Made by a program: the position numbers and the translations under genes
Shown: positions 43,287 through 52,501 of the stretch, piece after piece
Numbering within the stretch: the first letter of the stretch is position 1
How the letters are laid out: the number at the start of each line of letters is the position of its first letter
Source of the DNA: UBA4615 sp046046245
Lineage (GTDB): Bacteria > Pseudomonadota > Gammaproteobacteria > Burkholderiales > Burkholderiaceae_E
DNA: 64,000 bases
Reading direction: 5' to 3'
Assembly: GCA_046046245.1 (NCBI GenBank)
Contig: JBJOKE010000049.1
Coordinates: 1 to 64,000, forward strand
Notes under the pieces: generated by a model
Databases searched by the model: none
What the model was told of the DNA's origin: nothing
Seen by the model: the letters and a program-made list of their open reading frames with translations, nothing else

Positions 43287-43796
43287 ATGAACGCGAACGC
43301 GCTCGTTCAGTGCCGGGTGAGTGCCGAGATGAAGGCGGCGGTCGAGGCCGCCGCATCGGGTACCGGGTCGCATGCATCGGAGTGGCTTCGGGCGCTGCTG
43401 CGGCGGGAGTTGGCCGCGGCCGTCGCCGCCGAGGTCGGCGCGTCGGGCGAGTCGGTCCGCTCGGAGCGGATCACGATTCGGCTGCGACCCGGTGATGGCG
43501 CGCGTCTGCAGCAGCGAGCCCGCCGGCGTTCGATGAAGGGTTCGACCTACGCGGCGGCGGTGCTTCGCGCCCATCTGGTGAAGGCCCCGCCGATTCCCGA
43601 CGAGGAGGTCGCGCTGCTCAAGGTGACGCTCGCGCGACTCTCGAATCTGGATCGAGCGCTGCGAGAACGCGACGGCTCGCGGGACGCCTCCGATCGGCTT
43701 CTCACCCAGACGCGGCACGAAGTCGGAGTGCTGCGCGATGAGCTCGCGCGGCTCGTGCGACGCAACGCGGAATCGTGGGACACACCCGATGCCTAA
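43287..43796 (+). CDS. Relaxosome accessory protein (MobC-like)
   Basis: A 169-aa protein with ribbon-helix-helix-like features: ALVQCRVSAEMKAAVEAAAS followed by HASEWLRALLRRELAAAV, and a second copy-like segment RITIRLRPGDGARLQQRARR, GSTYAAAVLRAHL. The C-terminal half is coiled. It overlaps the relaxase start by 8 nt (ATGCCTAA) and would bind oriT to help the relaxase nick, as MobC/TraJ-type proteins do. Confidence 0.75.
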   Translation: MNANALVQCRVSAEMKAAVEAAASGTGSHASEWLRALLRRELAAAVAAEVGASGESVRSERITIRLRPGDGARLQQRARRRSMKGSTYAAAVLRAHLVKAPPIPDEEVALLKVTLARLSNLDRALRERDGSRDASDRLLTQTRHEVGVLRDELARLVRRNAESWDTPDA

Positions 43797-44856
43797 GCGA
43801 AGAGTCCCGTCGATCGCCCCGCTCAATCCCGACGAGCCGCTGCTCATCCAGAGTCTGGGCCGGCGTGGCCCCTCGTCGCCCTTGCCTCGGTTGTCGGCCG
43901 AGCAGATCGCGAGGATCGGCCGGACGGTCCGCCGCGTACCGGAGGTCGTGGTAAAGGTCTCGGGGGGCGCTGCCGATGCGGCGGGCGTGAAGGCGCATCT
44001 GAAGTACATCGACCGGCATGGAAAGCTGCCGGTCGAGCTCGATACCGGCGCCGTTCAGGAAGGTCGAGCCACGGCCGGCGATATCTCGAAGGACTGGAAT
44101 CTGGACGCGCTTCCCGCTTCCGACCGCGGGGACGGCCGGCGCGCCCGAGCCAAGGCCGTGCACAACATCGTGCTCTCGATGCCCGCGAAGGTGCCGCCCG
44201 AGAAGGTGTTGGCCGCAGCGAAGGCGTTCGCCCGCGAGCGCTTCGCGCTGCAGCATCGGTATGCGATGGTCCTCCATACCGACACGCGCCACCCGCATGT
44301 ACACCTCGTGGTCAAGGCCGAGCGGGAGGACGGCCGCGGGCGCCTGAACATCTACAAGGCGACGCTGCGCGAATGGCGGCGCGACTTCGCCGGTCACCTT
44401 CGGGATCAGGGGATCGAGGCGAATGCCACGTCAGCGGCCGAGCGCGGGCGCTCCGCATCGAGGCTGCGCGACCCGATCCTGCGTGCGCAGCGACGCGCGG
44501 CATCCGGGAACGGTGCCGGATCGACGTTCCTTCAAGCCAAGGTCCGTCAGGTCGATGCGATGCTTCGTCGCAAGGATGCGGCAGGGCTGTCGGCCGGCTC
44601 CGAACGGCTTGCTTCGACCCGGCGCAGTGTCGTCGAGCACTGGGAGGAGACCGCACGGGCGCTCGATGCGCAGGGTGAGCCTGCGATCGCGGCAAGGGTG
44701 CGCGCGTTCGCCCAAAGCTTCGAGCCCGTGCCGACGGATGCGCAACGGCTCGCCGGTGCGCTCGTCAGGCATCACACGAGACAGAGGGATGCGCGGTCGG
44801 GGCCCGCCGAGCCGAGGCACGGGGACGCGTACGGGGATGGTAGGGGGAAGGCATGA
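43789..44856 (+). CDS. Relaxase/mobilization nuclease (MOBP, VirD2-like)
   Basis: A 355-aa relaxase that would nick oriT and covalently pilot the strand into the recipient. Motif I with the nucleophile Tyr73 is AHLKYIDRHGKLPVE; the metal-binding three-His motif is VLHTDTRHPHVHLVVKAERE (His163, His168, His170, His172). KAVHNIVLSMPAKVPPEKVL between them is the conserved strand/helix. The C-terminal region is Arg-rich and helical with no primase or helicase domain. It starts inside the MobC-like gene and ends in an ATGA overlap with traX, so the three form one transfer operon. Confidence 0.9.
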   Translation: MPKRRVPSIAPLNPDEPLLIQSLGRRGPSSPLPRLSAEQIARIGRTVRRVPEVVVKVSGGAADAAGVKAHLKYIDRHGKLPVELDTGAVQEGRATAGDISKDWNLDALPASDRGDGRRARAKAVHNIVLSMPAKVPPEKVLAAAKAFARERFALQHRYAMVLHTDTRHPHVHLVVKAEREDGRGRLNIYKATLREWRRDFAGHLRDQGIEANATSAAERGRSASRLRDPILRAQRRAASGNGAGSTFLQAKVRQVDAMLRRKDAAGLSAGSERLASTRRSVVEHWEETARALDAQGEPAIAARVRAFAQSFEPVPTDAQRLAGALVRHHTRQRDARSGPAEPRHGDAYGDGRGKA

Positions 44857-45602
44857 CGACCGCTCGAGTCGCACCCGCCGCTGTCTGCGGCGAGGGCGGG
44901 TCGCACGCTGTCGAGGGGCTCTGGTCCACCGGCCAGCTCGAGGCCCTGAAGCGGATCGCGCTGATCTCGATGGTCATCGATCATGTCGGGCGCTATGCGT
45001 TGGGAGCGCCGGAGACGAGCTGGCCCTTCGTGCTCGGCCGGCTCGCGTTCCCGCTTTTCGCGCTGGTGCTGGCTGCGAATCTCGCACGCGAAGGGGATCG
45101 TCCGACGCGGGCGGCGCGAACCGCAGCTCGGCTCGGTCTCTGGGCCGCGGTGTCGGTGGTGCCGTCCTGGCTTGCCCGTGACGTGGTGCTTCCGCTGAAC
45201 GTGCTGGCAACCCTCGCGCTCGGCGCGCTCTGCTGCTGGGCCGTCTCGAGTCTGTCACCCTCGCCGGTCAGGCTCGGCGTCGGCGCTGCGGCGATCCTCG
45301 TCTCGCCGCTCGTCGAATTCGGGACCGCCGGGGTAGCGCTGGTGCTGCTGGGCTGCCTGACGCTCTCGTCGCCGATTCGGACTGTTCCCGTCGCGTCCGC
45401 ATGCGCGGCACTCGGCGCGCTGGCTGCGCTGAACGCACTGTTCGGCGGATGGATGGCGGGGGCCGCGACATGCATCGCGTTGCCCCTGGCCTTGCAGATG
45501 CGTGTGCTGCCGATTCGCGCCCGTCGGACGAAGTGGTTCTACTACGCCTTCTATCCGCTTCACCTGCTCGCGATCGTGCTCTACCAGGCCTGGCCGGGTT
45601 GA
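44853..45602 (+). CDS. traX: TraX-family membrane protein
   Basis: A 249-aa polytopic inner-membrane protein with the TraX signature: LEALKRIALISMVIDHVGRY, then FVLGRLAFPLFALVLAANLA, and the C-terminal WFYYAFYPLHLLAIVLYQ. About seven hydrophobic segments are visible. F-plasmid TraX acetylates pilin; the fold is an acyltransferase-like one, and that role is inferred here. Coupled to the relaxase by ATGA. A 6-bp stem (CGCGAG/CTCGCG, 45609-45624) lies just after the stop, between convergent genes. Confidence 0.88.
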   Translation: MTTARVAPAAVCGEGGSHAVEGLWSTGQLEALKRIALISMVIDHVGRYALGAPETSWPFVLGRLAFPLFALVLAANLAREGDRPTRAARTAARLGLWAAVSVVPSWLARDVVLPLNVLATLALGALCCWAVSSLSPSPVRLGVGAAAILVSPLVEFGTAGVALVLLGCLTLSSPIRTVPVASACAALGALAALNALFGGWMAGAATCIALPLALQMRVLPIRARRTKWFYYAFYPLHLLAIVLYQAWPG

Positions 45603-45668
45603 ACGTCCCGCGAGTCGGCTCGCGCCCTTGCGGTACGCGGATCCGGCGTTATCGCGCCCATCGGTCGG

Positions 45669-46367
45669 TCAGTACCGGGTCCGGTTCCACAGTCGATACC
45701 CGGCCCCGTCGCCCCGATCGACCAACAGTTCGACGTAGCCGGGCGACGGGGCCGCCTGGATCAGCAGCAGCGAGTCGTAGATCGCCACGGACTGGTAGCC
45801 GTCGCCGCTCGACAGCATCCGCGTTCCGATCTGCCTGCCCGCGCAGACCCGGGGTGGCGGCGGCGCGTCGGCGGGATCCGCGATCACACCGGGCCCGACA
45901 CCCGGGGCGGCGCCCACGGTGAAGGGCAGGCCGGGGGCGACCGGGGTGAGGACCCCGTCCGACGTCGCGCGGGGAGCGGCCCCGACGCTCTCGACGGTCT
46001 GACCGGGGTCGAGCGCAGCCATGCCGGCTGGACAGGCGTCGTAGGGATCGGCGCCGATGCGGGCGATGACGCCACCCGTGGGACCGGTCGCCATCGGGCA
46101 GGATGGAAACGGCCGGCCGCGCCGCAGATCCGCCCAGAGGCGCCGGATCGGGGCCACGCATTCGGGGATCGCGGTGGGCCCGCCGGGATTGGCCAGACAG
46201 AGCAGCACGGTGCAGCCCCACGGCGCCGCGGGCGTCGCGGCGGCGACGGCAGCGGCGCGTCGGGCGGCGTCCGCTGTGATCGCGAGCGGATCGAACGACT
46301 GCGAGCGCGCCGGATCGAGGGCGAAGACGCTCGCCGCGGCCAGCAGCGCGCGGATCGGTCGCTTCAT
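45669..46367 (-). CDS. Secreted conjugation-operon protein, TrbM/KikA-like
   Basis: A 232-aa protein with a signal peptide (MKRPIRALLAAASVFALDPA, cleavage likely after SQS or similar). After it comes a Cys-rich stretch: GCTVLLCLANPGGPT, PECVAPIRRLWADL, GRPFPSC. The C-x-LCL...P-x-EC pattern resembles the TrbM/KikA conjugation family, which I offer with low confidence. The C-terminal part is Pro/Gly-rich and ends with a small folded segment. It is the last gene of the virB operon (ATGA overlap with the LPD7 gene). Confidence 0.65.
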   Translation of the reverse strand: MKRPIRALLAAASVFALDPARSQSFDPLAITADAARRAAAVAAATPAAPWGCTVLLCLANPGGPTAIPECVAPIRRLWADLRRGRPFPSCPMATGPTGGVIARIGADPYDACPAGMAALDPGQTVESVGAAPRATSDGVLTPVAPGLPFTVGAAPGVGPGVIADPADAPPPPRVCAGRQIGTRMLSSGDGYQSVAIYDSLLLIQAAPSPGYVELLVDRGDGAGYRLWNRTRY

Positions 46368-47437
46368 CGCTGCCTCGGCTCGGGCTGCCGCTGCGGGCGC
46401 GACGGCTCCTGCCGACCGCGTCCGGTGGCAGTCAGCCGGATCCCCGGCAGGCGGCCACCTTGCTCGACAGTCGCAGCCAGGGTTTGACGCACCGCCTCGA
46501 CGAAGCGTGTCCGCTCGCGATCGCGGGTGAGGCGTGCGCTCGCGAACACGCGGGCGGCCTGCATGATCAGGGCGGCATCACCCAGCACCGGGTCGCTCGC
46601 GAGGTGCTCCGCCGAAAGGTCGACGGCTTGCCGCAGGGTCTCGGCCCGCGATCGGCGTCGATCAAGTTCCTCCGTGCGCTCGATCTCCCAGGTGTCCGGT
46701 GTCCGTCCGCGCGCCGGGTCTGCCCCGGCCGGCGATGTGCGACGGCCGCGCGCGGTCTTGCGGACCGAGATCTCGTCGCCGGCGCGAATCGGTGGGGACG
46801 ACGTTGCCAGCGCCCGGGCAAGGCCGGTTCCCCACAGCTCGGTCTGACCCGCATCCGTGCGCATACGCACGAAAAACGATCGTGCGTTGCGCGAGTCGAA
46901 TCGGTAGGGCGCCTCCCCCGAAGCGATCAACGTGCCGGTCGTCGTTGCGCCGAGGTCCCGCGTGGATCGAGACGCGCCGGGCTGCCGGATGGAGCGGTCC
47001 GCCGCGGCGCGATCCGCGCGACTCGAGCCTTGCGAGTCATCGTTCGCCGACTCGGCGGGGCGCGCGACCTCGCGCGGGCGAGGCTCGTCGTCGGCAAGTG
47101 CGAGACCCAACTGCCGCGCCTCGGCCCGCGCCACCATTCTGAATGCCTCCGATCCGTGGATCGAGACGCGCGTCCAGCCCTGCGCGCGAGCGATCTGCAG
47201 CGCGTCTGTCACCACTTGGCGGTTGGTGGTGCGCACGATGATCGCGTCCGAGCGCCGCTCGAGCGCGATCGCCCCGTCGGGAAAGAGAAGCCGATCACCG
47301 TCGGTGCGGTAGCGCCTCGCGATCTCATCGGGCAGCTCGGCGTCGACTCGAGACCGGCCCGGCTCGGTGGCGTGCGGCGTCCGCTCGGCCGAGGCGATCG
47401 CGCCGCCGGGGAGACCCTGATCGTCGTTCGTGCTCAT
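46364..47437 (-). CDS. LPD7-domain conjugation protein
   Basis: A 357-aa protein. The segment IARRYRTDGDRLLFPDGAIA, IIVRTTNRQVVTDALQIARA and GWTRVSIHGSEAFRMVARAE is the large polyvalent-protein-associated domain 7 that usually sits at the C-terminus of TraI-like relaxases. A second folded part (YRFDSRNARSFFVRMRTDAG, ELWGTGLARALATSS) resembles the domain next to LPD7 in those relaxases. Here it is free-standing after virD4, coupled by ATGA on both sides, so the MOBP relaxase and this module are encoded separately. Confidence 0.8.
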   Translation of the reverse strand: MSTNDDQGLPGGAIASAERTPHATEPGRSRVDAELPDEIARRYRTDGDRLLFPDGAIALERRSDAIIVRTTNRQVVTDALQIARAQGWTRVSIHGSEAFRMVARAEARQLGLALADDEPRPREVARPAESANDDSQGSSRADRAAADRSIRQPGASRSTRDLGATTTGTLIASGEAPYRFDSRNARSFFVRMRTDAGQTELWGTGLARALATSSPPIRAGDEISVRKTARGRRTSPAGADPARGRTPDTWEIERTEELDRRRSRAETLRQAVDLSAEHLASDPVLGDAALIMQAARVFASARLTRDRERTRFVEAVRQTLAATVEQGGRLPGIRLTATGRGRQEPSRPQRQPEPRQR

Positions 47438-49341
47438 GGTCTGCCCGCCGCGTCGGTCGCATCGAGAAAGTCGTTCACCAGCTGCGCGATCTGTGCGTCC
47501 GACAGCTCGGGCCCGGCGGGCAGTTCGATCGAATCGAAGTCGATCGCGAAGTCCTCCATGGCAAGCGCGTCGATGCGATCGAGATCCGATGGGTCGGGAC
47601 TGCGCGTCGCGTTATCCATCGGCGACGAGGGCGGTGCATCGTGCGCGGGCCGGTCGAAGAATCGCTCGGGCGTACCGCGGGGCGTCGCGGTCCAGTCGAT
47701 GCGCGCGACGGATGGCGCGGGAAGAAGCCTGCGGCGCAGGATCGGGTCCGAGAAATAGCGGATCTTCGAGCAGCGGACCGGACGCAGGCCTTCGTAGAAG
47801 ACGAGCGCTGCATCGGTACCCAGCTCCTTCACCTCCTGCGGCAACAGGAGCGCTCGGCGCTGATCGCTCGAACTCGTGCTGCCGCGCGCCCCGCCACCCC
47901 AGGTCGGCCGCGAGACCGAACGCGCCGTGACGGTCGTGAAGCCCAGCTCGTCGGAGATCTCCTGCGCGTCCGGATGGTCCTTGGGCGCGAACATCACACG
48001 CGCGGCGAGGCTTTTCATCATCGTCTCGGCGTTGTCGCGGCCGTAAACTTCGCGCAGCTGCGCGGGGGTCTGGATCACGAGCACCGTCCGCACGTTGTAG
48101 CCGGGCAGGTAGGCGATCGCCTCGGAGACGATGGGAATCCGTCCGAGCGCGGTGAACTCGTCCAGCATCATCAGCACCTGATGACGCAGCGCCGGGTTGT
48201 GCTCGGGCAGCTCTCGCGTCTGCAGGCCGATCGCCTGCTGGAAGAACAGGTTCATCACCGGCCGCAGCCGATGCAGGTCGTCCGGATTCACGCACACGTA
48301 GATCGACATCCGCTCCTTGCGAAGGTCCCGGAAGTCGAAGTCGTTCGCCGAGGTCGCCGCATCGAGCATCGGGTTCAGCCACAGGTCGAGCCGGCTGGTG
48401 AAGGTCTTGCGGATCGAGCTCGCAGTAACTGGCGCGAGATCGATCACGTCGAAGAGCGCCTGCACGCACTCGGGCGAGAGCGGTCGTCCGAAGTGCGCCC
48501 GCGACTCGATCACCCGCTTCCAGTGCTTGCCGAAGCCTTCGTCGTCGCTCGCCATGCCCTGGCGCAGGATCTCGCCCAGCGTGCGCGGCATGCCCTCGGT
48601 CTCGAACAGATAGAGGGCGATGCCGAGGAAGAGGCTGCGCGCGGATGCGGTCCAAAACGGGTCCGAGCCCTGAGGGTCCGGATAGAGCATCTGCGCGATG
48701 CGCTGCAGATCGTTGATCCGGAACCGGGCGTCCGCGGAGACGTAGCCGAGCGGATTCCACCGGACCGTCTCGCCGGTCTCGGAAAACGGATCGAAACGGA
48801 AGACGCGGTGCCCTCGGCTCGCGCGAAAGCCCGCGGTGATCGCCCAGTTCTCGCCCTTGATGTCGACGCAGACCAGCGAGCCGTCCCAGTTCAGGCAGTT
48901 CGGGATCACGACCCCGACGCCCTTGCCCGAGCGCGGTGGCGCGGCGAGCGCCACGCCCTGCTGGCCGGCCATCGTCAGGTAGCGGCGGCCCACCCGGCCC
49001 AGCAGGATGCCTCCGGACGCGAAGAGGCCCGCCCGCGCGATCTCGGCGCGCGTGGCGAAGCGCGCCTCGCCGTGCAGAGGCCGGCGGCGCGGCATGAACA
49101 CGAGGCCGAGTGCGAGTCCCGCGAGTCCGAATCCGGCCGCGGCCGATCGGGCGAGCTTCGGGTCGGCGCCGGGGGCAGCCGCGGCGGACAGGCCCGCCTC
49201 GACAGCCATGATCGGGGTGGCGGACATCGGTTCGCGACCGGTCGCCCACAGGTAGAAGTAGCCGGTGAGATAGCTGCCGGCGAACAGCGCGGCCGCGACC
49301 GCCACCGCGATGCGGGAGGCGGAGAGCGGCTCGGCGGTCAT
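47434..49341 (-). CDS. virD4: VirD4/TraG-type coupling protein
   Basis: A 635-aa hexameric ATPase that recruits the relaxosome to the secretion channel. Two N-terminal membrane segments (IAVAVAAALFAGSYLTGYFY and AAAGFGLAGLALGLVFMP) are followed by Walker A in ALAAPPRSGKGVGVVIPNCL (131-150), VCVDIKGENW, and Walker B VLMMLDEFTALGRIPI. The QTPAQLREVYGRDNAETMM segment is typical of TraG. I chose ATG 49341, which gives the ATGA overlap with virB11; the frame upstream is virB11's shadow. Confidence 0.93.
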   Translation of the reverse strand: MTAEPLSASRIAVAVAAALFAGSYLTGYFYLWATGREPMSATPIMAVEAGLSAAAAPGADPKLARSAAAGFGLAGLALGLVFMPRRRPLHGEARFATRAEIARAGLFASGGILLGRVGRRYLTMAGQQGVALAAPPRSGKGVGVVIPNCLNWDGSLVCVDIKGENWAITAGFRASRGHRVFRFDPFSETGETVRWNPLGYVSADARFRINDLQRIAQMLYPDPQGSDPFWTASARSLFLGIALYLFETEGMPRTLGEILRQGMASDDEGFGKHWKRVIESRAHFGRPLSPECVQALFDVIDLAPVTASSIRKTFTSRLDLWLNPMLDAATSANDFDFRDLRKERMSIYVCVNPDDLHRLRPVMNLFFQQAIGLQTRELPEHNPALRHQVLMMLDEFTALGRIPIVSEAIAYLPGYNVRTVLVIQTPAQLREVYGRDNAETMMKSLAARVMFAPKDHPDAQEISDELGFTTVTARSVSRPTWGGGARGSTSSSDQRRALLLPQEVKELGTDAALVFYEGLRPVRCSKIRYFSDPILRRRLLPAPSVARIDWTATPRGTPERFFDRPAHDAPPSSPMDNATRSPDPSDLDRIDALAMEDFAIDFDSIELPAGPELSDAQIAQLVNDFLDATDAAGRP

Positions 49342-50384
49342 TGCGCGGCCTCCCGCTCGCGGGCGGTCGGGTCGTACCAGATCTCCCGGATCACCCGGCT
49401 GCGGCCGTCGAAGCCGAACTGGATCACGACGTCCACCAGCTGCAGGAGCAGCGCGCGCAGCTCGCGGCGAGGCAGATCTCGGCCGGCCGGGTTCTGACGG
49501 ATGAGGAGCGCGAGCTGCTCGAAGGCGAGCGAGGCGCTTGCGGCGTGCACGCTGGTGATCGAGCCGGGATGCCCGCTGCAGACGTTGCGCAGGTAGTCGT
49601 AGGCCTCGTCGCCGCGCAGCTCCGCGAGCAGGATGCGGTCCGGCCGCATCCGCAGGCACGCCTCCAGCAGCCGCTGCGGGGTGACCCGGGCCAGGCCCTG
49701 ACCGTCCTTCGAGTAGAAGAGGCGGACGTGGTTCGGATGCATATCGAGATCGAGCTCGGCGGCGTCTTCGATGGTGATGAGCCGCTCGTGCGACGCGATC
49801 TCCCGGATCAGCGCCCGGGTGAAGGTCGTCTTGCCGGAGCCGGTCGGACCGCTGACGATGACATTCTTGCGGGCCGCGACGGCGGCCGCGACGAACTCCC
49901 GAAGGCGTCCCGCGTGAAGTAGCTGAATCAGACCATCGTGGGGGACGTGTTGAGAGTGGCCGCTCACACTGACACGTTCGAAGATGCCTCGCCGATCCAG
50001 ATCGTCGAGCGTCATCGAACGGGCGGACGGTCTGCGGATCGTGACCGCCACGCAGCCTGGCGGGGTCACCGGAGGGATCGCGAACTGCACCCGTTCGCCG
50101 GAGGGCAGCGCCGCCGACAGCAGCGGCGACTCCTCGTCGATGCGCTGGCGCGTGAAGTGCCCGACCAGCTTGGCGAGCCGCAGACACCAGTCGAAGCTCG
50201 CCACGGGAAGCGCGATCCGCTGCCACGGAGGGGCATCGGGTCCGCTGCGCTCGACGAACGCCTCGCCGGGCCGGTTGATGCAGAGTTCGGTCACCGCGGG
50301 TTCGTCGAGCAGCGTGCGCAGCGGACGCAGCGCGTGATCGAGCGCCGAGCGTTCGGTGGCGGCAGGAACCGCGGCGAGCGTCAT
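49338..50384 (-). CDS. virB11: VirB11 traffic ATPase
   Basis: A 348-aa secretion ATPase. The N-terminal domain has VTELCINRPGEAFVER. Walker A is VIVSGPTGSGKTTFTRALI (176-194), the Asp box ITIEDAAELDL, Walker B region RPDRILLAELRGDEAYDYL, and the His box SVHAASASLAFEQLALLIRQ. It powers pilus assembly and substrate transfer. ATG 50384 overlaps the virB10 stop and its own stop overlaps virD4. Confidence 0.94.
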   Translation of the reverse strand: MTLAAVPAATERSALDHALRPLRTLLDEPAVTELCINRPGEAFVERSGPDAPPWQRIALPVASFDWCLRLAKLVGHFTRQRIDEESPLLSAALPSGERVQFAIPPVTPPGCVAVTIRRPSARSMTLDDLDRRGIFERVSVSGHSQHVPHDGLIQLLHAGRLREFVAAAVAARKNVIVSGPTGSGKTTFTRALIREIASHERLITIEDAAELDLDMHPNHVRLFYSKDGQGLARVTPQRLLEACLRMRPDRILLAELRGDEAYDYLRNVCSGHPGSITSVHAASASLAFEQLALLIRQNPAGRDLPRRELRALLLQLVDVVIQFGFDGRSRVIREIWYDPTAREREAAQ

Positions 50385-51598
50385 CGCCCGGTGTCCTGCA
50401 GCGCGTAGACGGTCCGGAAGTCGACGTCGCGCGCGACCAGGATCTGGATCCGCTCGCCTTGGTTCTTGGTGACCGTGGGCGGGATGTTGATCGTGCCGCG
50501 CAGCACCTCGGTCATCACGTCGCGCGGGGTTCCGGTGTTGTAGACCGGGCCCGAGATGCCTGAGCGCTGCGCGTTGGCGATCGCCTGCATCGTCCCGTCG
50601 ATCATCGAGACGAGGATCGCCGCGCCGAACCGCTCCCAGAAGTGACGGTCGACTTGGCCGGGCAGCCCGGTGCGACCGAGCTCGTCGGTGCCGGGCGAGG
50701 CGAGCGATACCGAAACCCCCTGCGGCGTACGCGCCTCGTTCCACAGCACTCCGATCCTCGACTGACCCGGCCGCACGTCCGCGCGCGTCTCGCCCACGAA
50801 CCGGGTGCCGCGCTCGATCAGCACGATCGTGCCGTCGGCGCTGAAGATGTCGACCGGTGCGATGCAGGTCGCCAAGCCCGGGAGCGTCGAGTCGAGCGCG
50901 GTCTCGAGCGTGCAGTCGATGAACGCGCCCTTGGGCAGCAGGAAGCGTCGGTCGGGCAGCACCTGCGCACGCACCGAGGGCGTCTGCGTCGGGCGCAGCG
51001 ACTGGGCGAGCGCGGACGCCGTTCCGCCCGGAACGGCACCCGGAAGCGTCCCGCTGTCGGCGGACGCCGGGACCGGGAAGGGCAGAGGCGCCGCGGCAGA
51101 CAGCGCCGGCGTCGGCGTGCCAGCCTTCAGCATGACCGAGGCGGCGAGCAGACGGTCACGTTCGACCGCAGGCGGTGCCGCCGGCGGCGCGGTGATCGGC
51201 GCAGTCGGCGGGATCACCGGCATGACCTGCGGCGGCGGCGCAGTCGAGACGGGCATCGGTACGATCGGAGGCTCCGTCCGCATCGAGAGGCGCGGCGGGC
51301 GCAGGTCGCCCGCGGCTCGCGCCTCCCTCGCGCGCCGCTCGGCTTCTTCCGCGCGGCGCCGCTCCGCGACCGCGCTGCCGTAGTACCAGTAGAAGAATGC
51401 GATGCCGACGACCGCGACCGTCATCGTCACGACGACGCCTGCCATCCGGGACCGCAATGACTGCTCGCGGTTGACCGACGGGATCGCCCGCTCGGCCTCG
51501 AGCGAGTGTCGCACCGGCGCGCGCGTGTCCGCATGCTGCTCCGCTTGCGGGTCAGAGCCGGGCGGCTCCGGGGAATCGCGATCGGGTGTCGCTGTCAT
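50381..51598 (-). CDS. virB10: VirB10/TrbI core-complex protein
   Basis: A 405-aa inner-to-outer-membrane bridge. A cytoplasmic tail is followed by one transmembrane helix (MAGVVVTMTVAVVGIAFFYWYY), a Pro-rich periplasmic stretch (120-190) and the C-terminal TrbI domain: LPKGAFIDCTLETALDSTLP, GTRFVGETRADVRPGQSRIG, SPGTDELGRTGLPGQVDRHF and GTINIPPTVTKNQGERIQIL. These are the VirB10 beta-barrel signatures. Coupled by ATGA to virB11. Confidence 0.94.
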   Translation of the reverse strand: MTATPDRDSPEPPGSDPQAEQHADTRAPVRHSLEAERAIPSVNREQSLRSRMAGVVVTMTVAVVGIAFFYWYYGSAVAERRRAEEAERRAREARAAGDLRPPRLSMRTEPPIVPMPVSTAPPPQVMPVIPPTAPITAPPAAPPAVERDRLLAASVMLKAGTPTPALSAAAPLPFPVPASADSGTLPGAVPGGTASALAQSLRPTQTPSVRAQVLPDRRFLLPKGAFIDCTLETALDSTLPGLATCIAPVDIFSADGTIVLIERGTRFVGETRADVRPGQSRIGVLWNEARTPQGVSVSLASPGTDELGRTGLPGQVDRHFWERFGAAILVSMIDGTMQAIANAQRSGISGPVYNTGTPRDVMTEVLRGTINIPPTVTKNQGERIQILVARDVDFRTVYALQDTGR

Positions 51599-51610
51599 CT
51601 GCGTGCGCGC

Positions 51611-52501
51611 TCAGCGCGCAGTGCGGTCCGCCCCGGCGTCACCGTCCGGTCGGCGCACCGCGCGTTCGACCGCGGGATGGACCGTACCGGTGGCGAGCCG
51701 CTCGCCGCCGCCCTCGAAGGCGGCGTTGCGTACGCAGCCGACGAGCTGCCCGCGCCGCAGCACCCACTGCCTCGCCACGCGATGCAGCACGACCTCGTCG
51801 TTCTCGACGTTCAGGTTGACCAGCGACTCGGTGCCGTCGTCGTTCCGAAGAAAGATGGCCGGCAGCTCCGTGCGTGCGGCGAACCGGAACCGGGTGTGGA
51901 CGCCGTCGTCGAAGGCGGCGGTCGGGCGCAGCGTGCCGGTGCCGCAGAACTCGTAGGCCTCGTTTCGGGTGCGCGTGCCGGATGCCTGGGCGAGCGCACG
52001 TTCGCGCGCTTCGCGCTCCGCACGCGCGCGAGCCTGAGCCTCCTCGCGCTCCTTGCGGGCCAGTGCTTCCCGTGCTTCTTCGACGGGATACGCGAAGCGG
52101 ATCGAGTAGATCACGTCGTCCTTCTTCGGGTCGGGACGCTTTCGGACCGCGGTGTAGTGGAGGTGGTAGGCGCGGCGGTTGGTGAGCAGCGTGATGTTCG
52201 TGCCGACCTTCTCGACCTTGGGCTTGATGAAGAGGTGATGGCCCTCCTTGCCCACGTCGATGCCGTCCCGGTCACCGGTGCCGAGGTTCACGAACTCTTC
52301 GCCGGGCGCGAACTCGAAGTGGATCTGATAACCCACGAAGCCGGTGAGCACGATCACGTCGTCGGGGACGTACTCGACGGTACGGATGCGGGTGTCGAAG
52401 ACACCCGGACGCGGGACGATCTCCGCGTGCGCCGCGATCGCGGCACCACCGATGACCGAGACGGTGACCGCCGAGGCGAAGAGGGTCGTCAGGGGCTTCA
52501 A
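51611..52501 (-). CDS. virB9: VirB9 outer-membrane core protein
   Basis: A 296-aa periplasmic/outer-membrane protein with a signal peptide (TLFASAVTVSVIGGAAIAAH). It has the VirB9/CagX signature: GYQIHFEFAPGEEFVNLGTG, HHLFIKPKVEKVGTNITLLT, NRRAYHLHYTAVRKRP, and, after a charged coiled linker, GTGTLRPTAAFDDGVHTRFR and ELPAIFLRNDDGTESLVNLN. No ATG is available at the mature start; TTG 52501 overlaps the virB8 stop as TTGA, mirroring the ATGA couplings in this operon, which decides the start. Confidence 0.92.
   Translation of the reverse strand: MKPLTTLFASAVTVSVIGGAAIAAHAEIVPRPGVFDTRIRTVEYVPDDVIVLTGFVGYQIHFEFAPGEEFVNLGTGDRDGIDVGKEGHHLFIKPKVEKVGTNITLLTNRRAYHLHYTAVRKRPDPKKDDVIYSIRFAYPVEEAREALARKEREEAQARARAEREARERALAQASGTRTRNEAYEFCGTGTLRPTAAFDDGVHTRFRFAARTELPAIFLRNDDGTESLVNLNVENDEVVLHRVARQWVLRRGQLVGCVRNAAFEGGGERLATGTVHPAVERAVRRPDGDAGADRTAR

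Noticed and set aside
42891..44009. Minus-strand open frame extending the 131-aa protein to 504 aa
   Set aside because: It overlaps the mob genes on the opposite strand, is Arg/Pro-rich without domain signal, and arises from high-GC open antisense frames.
49342..50226. Extension of the virD4 frame to 930 aa
   Set aside because: It covers virB11 in another frame; coupling proteins start with the membrane segments seen after ATG 49341.
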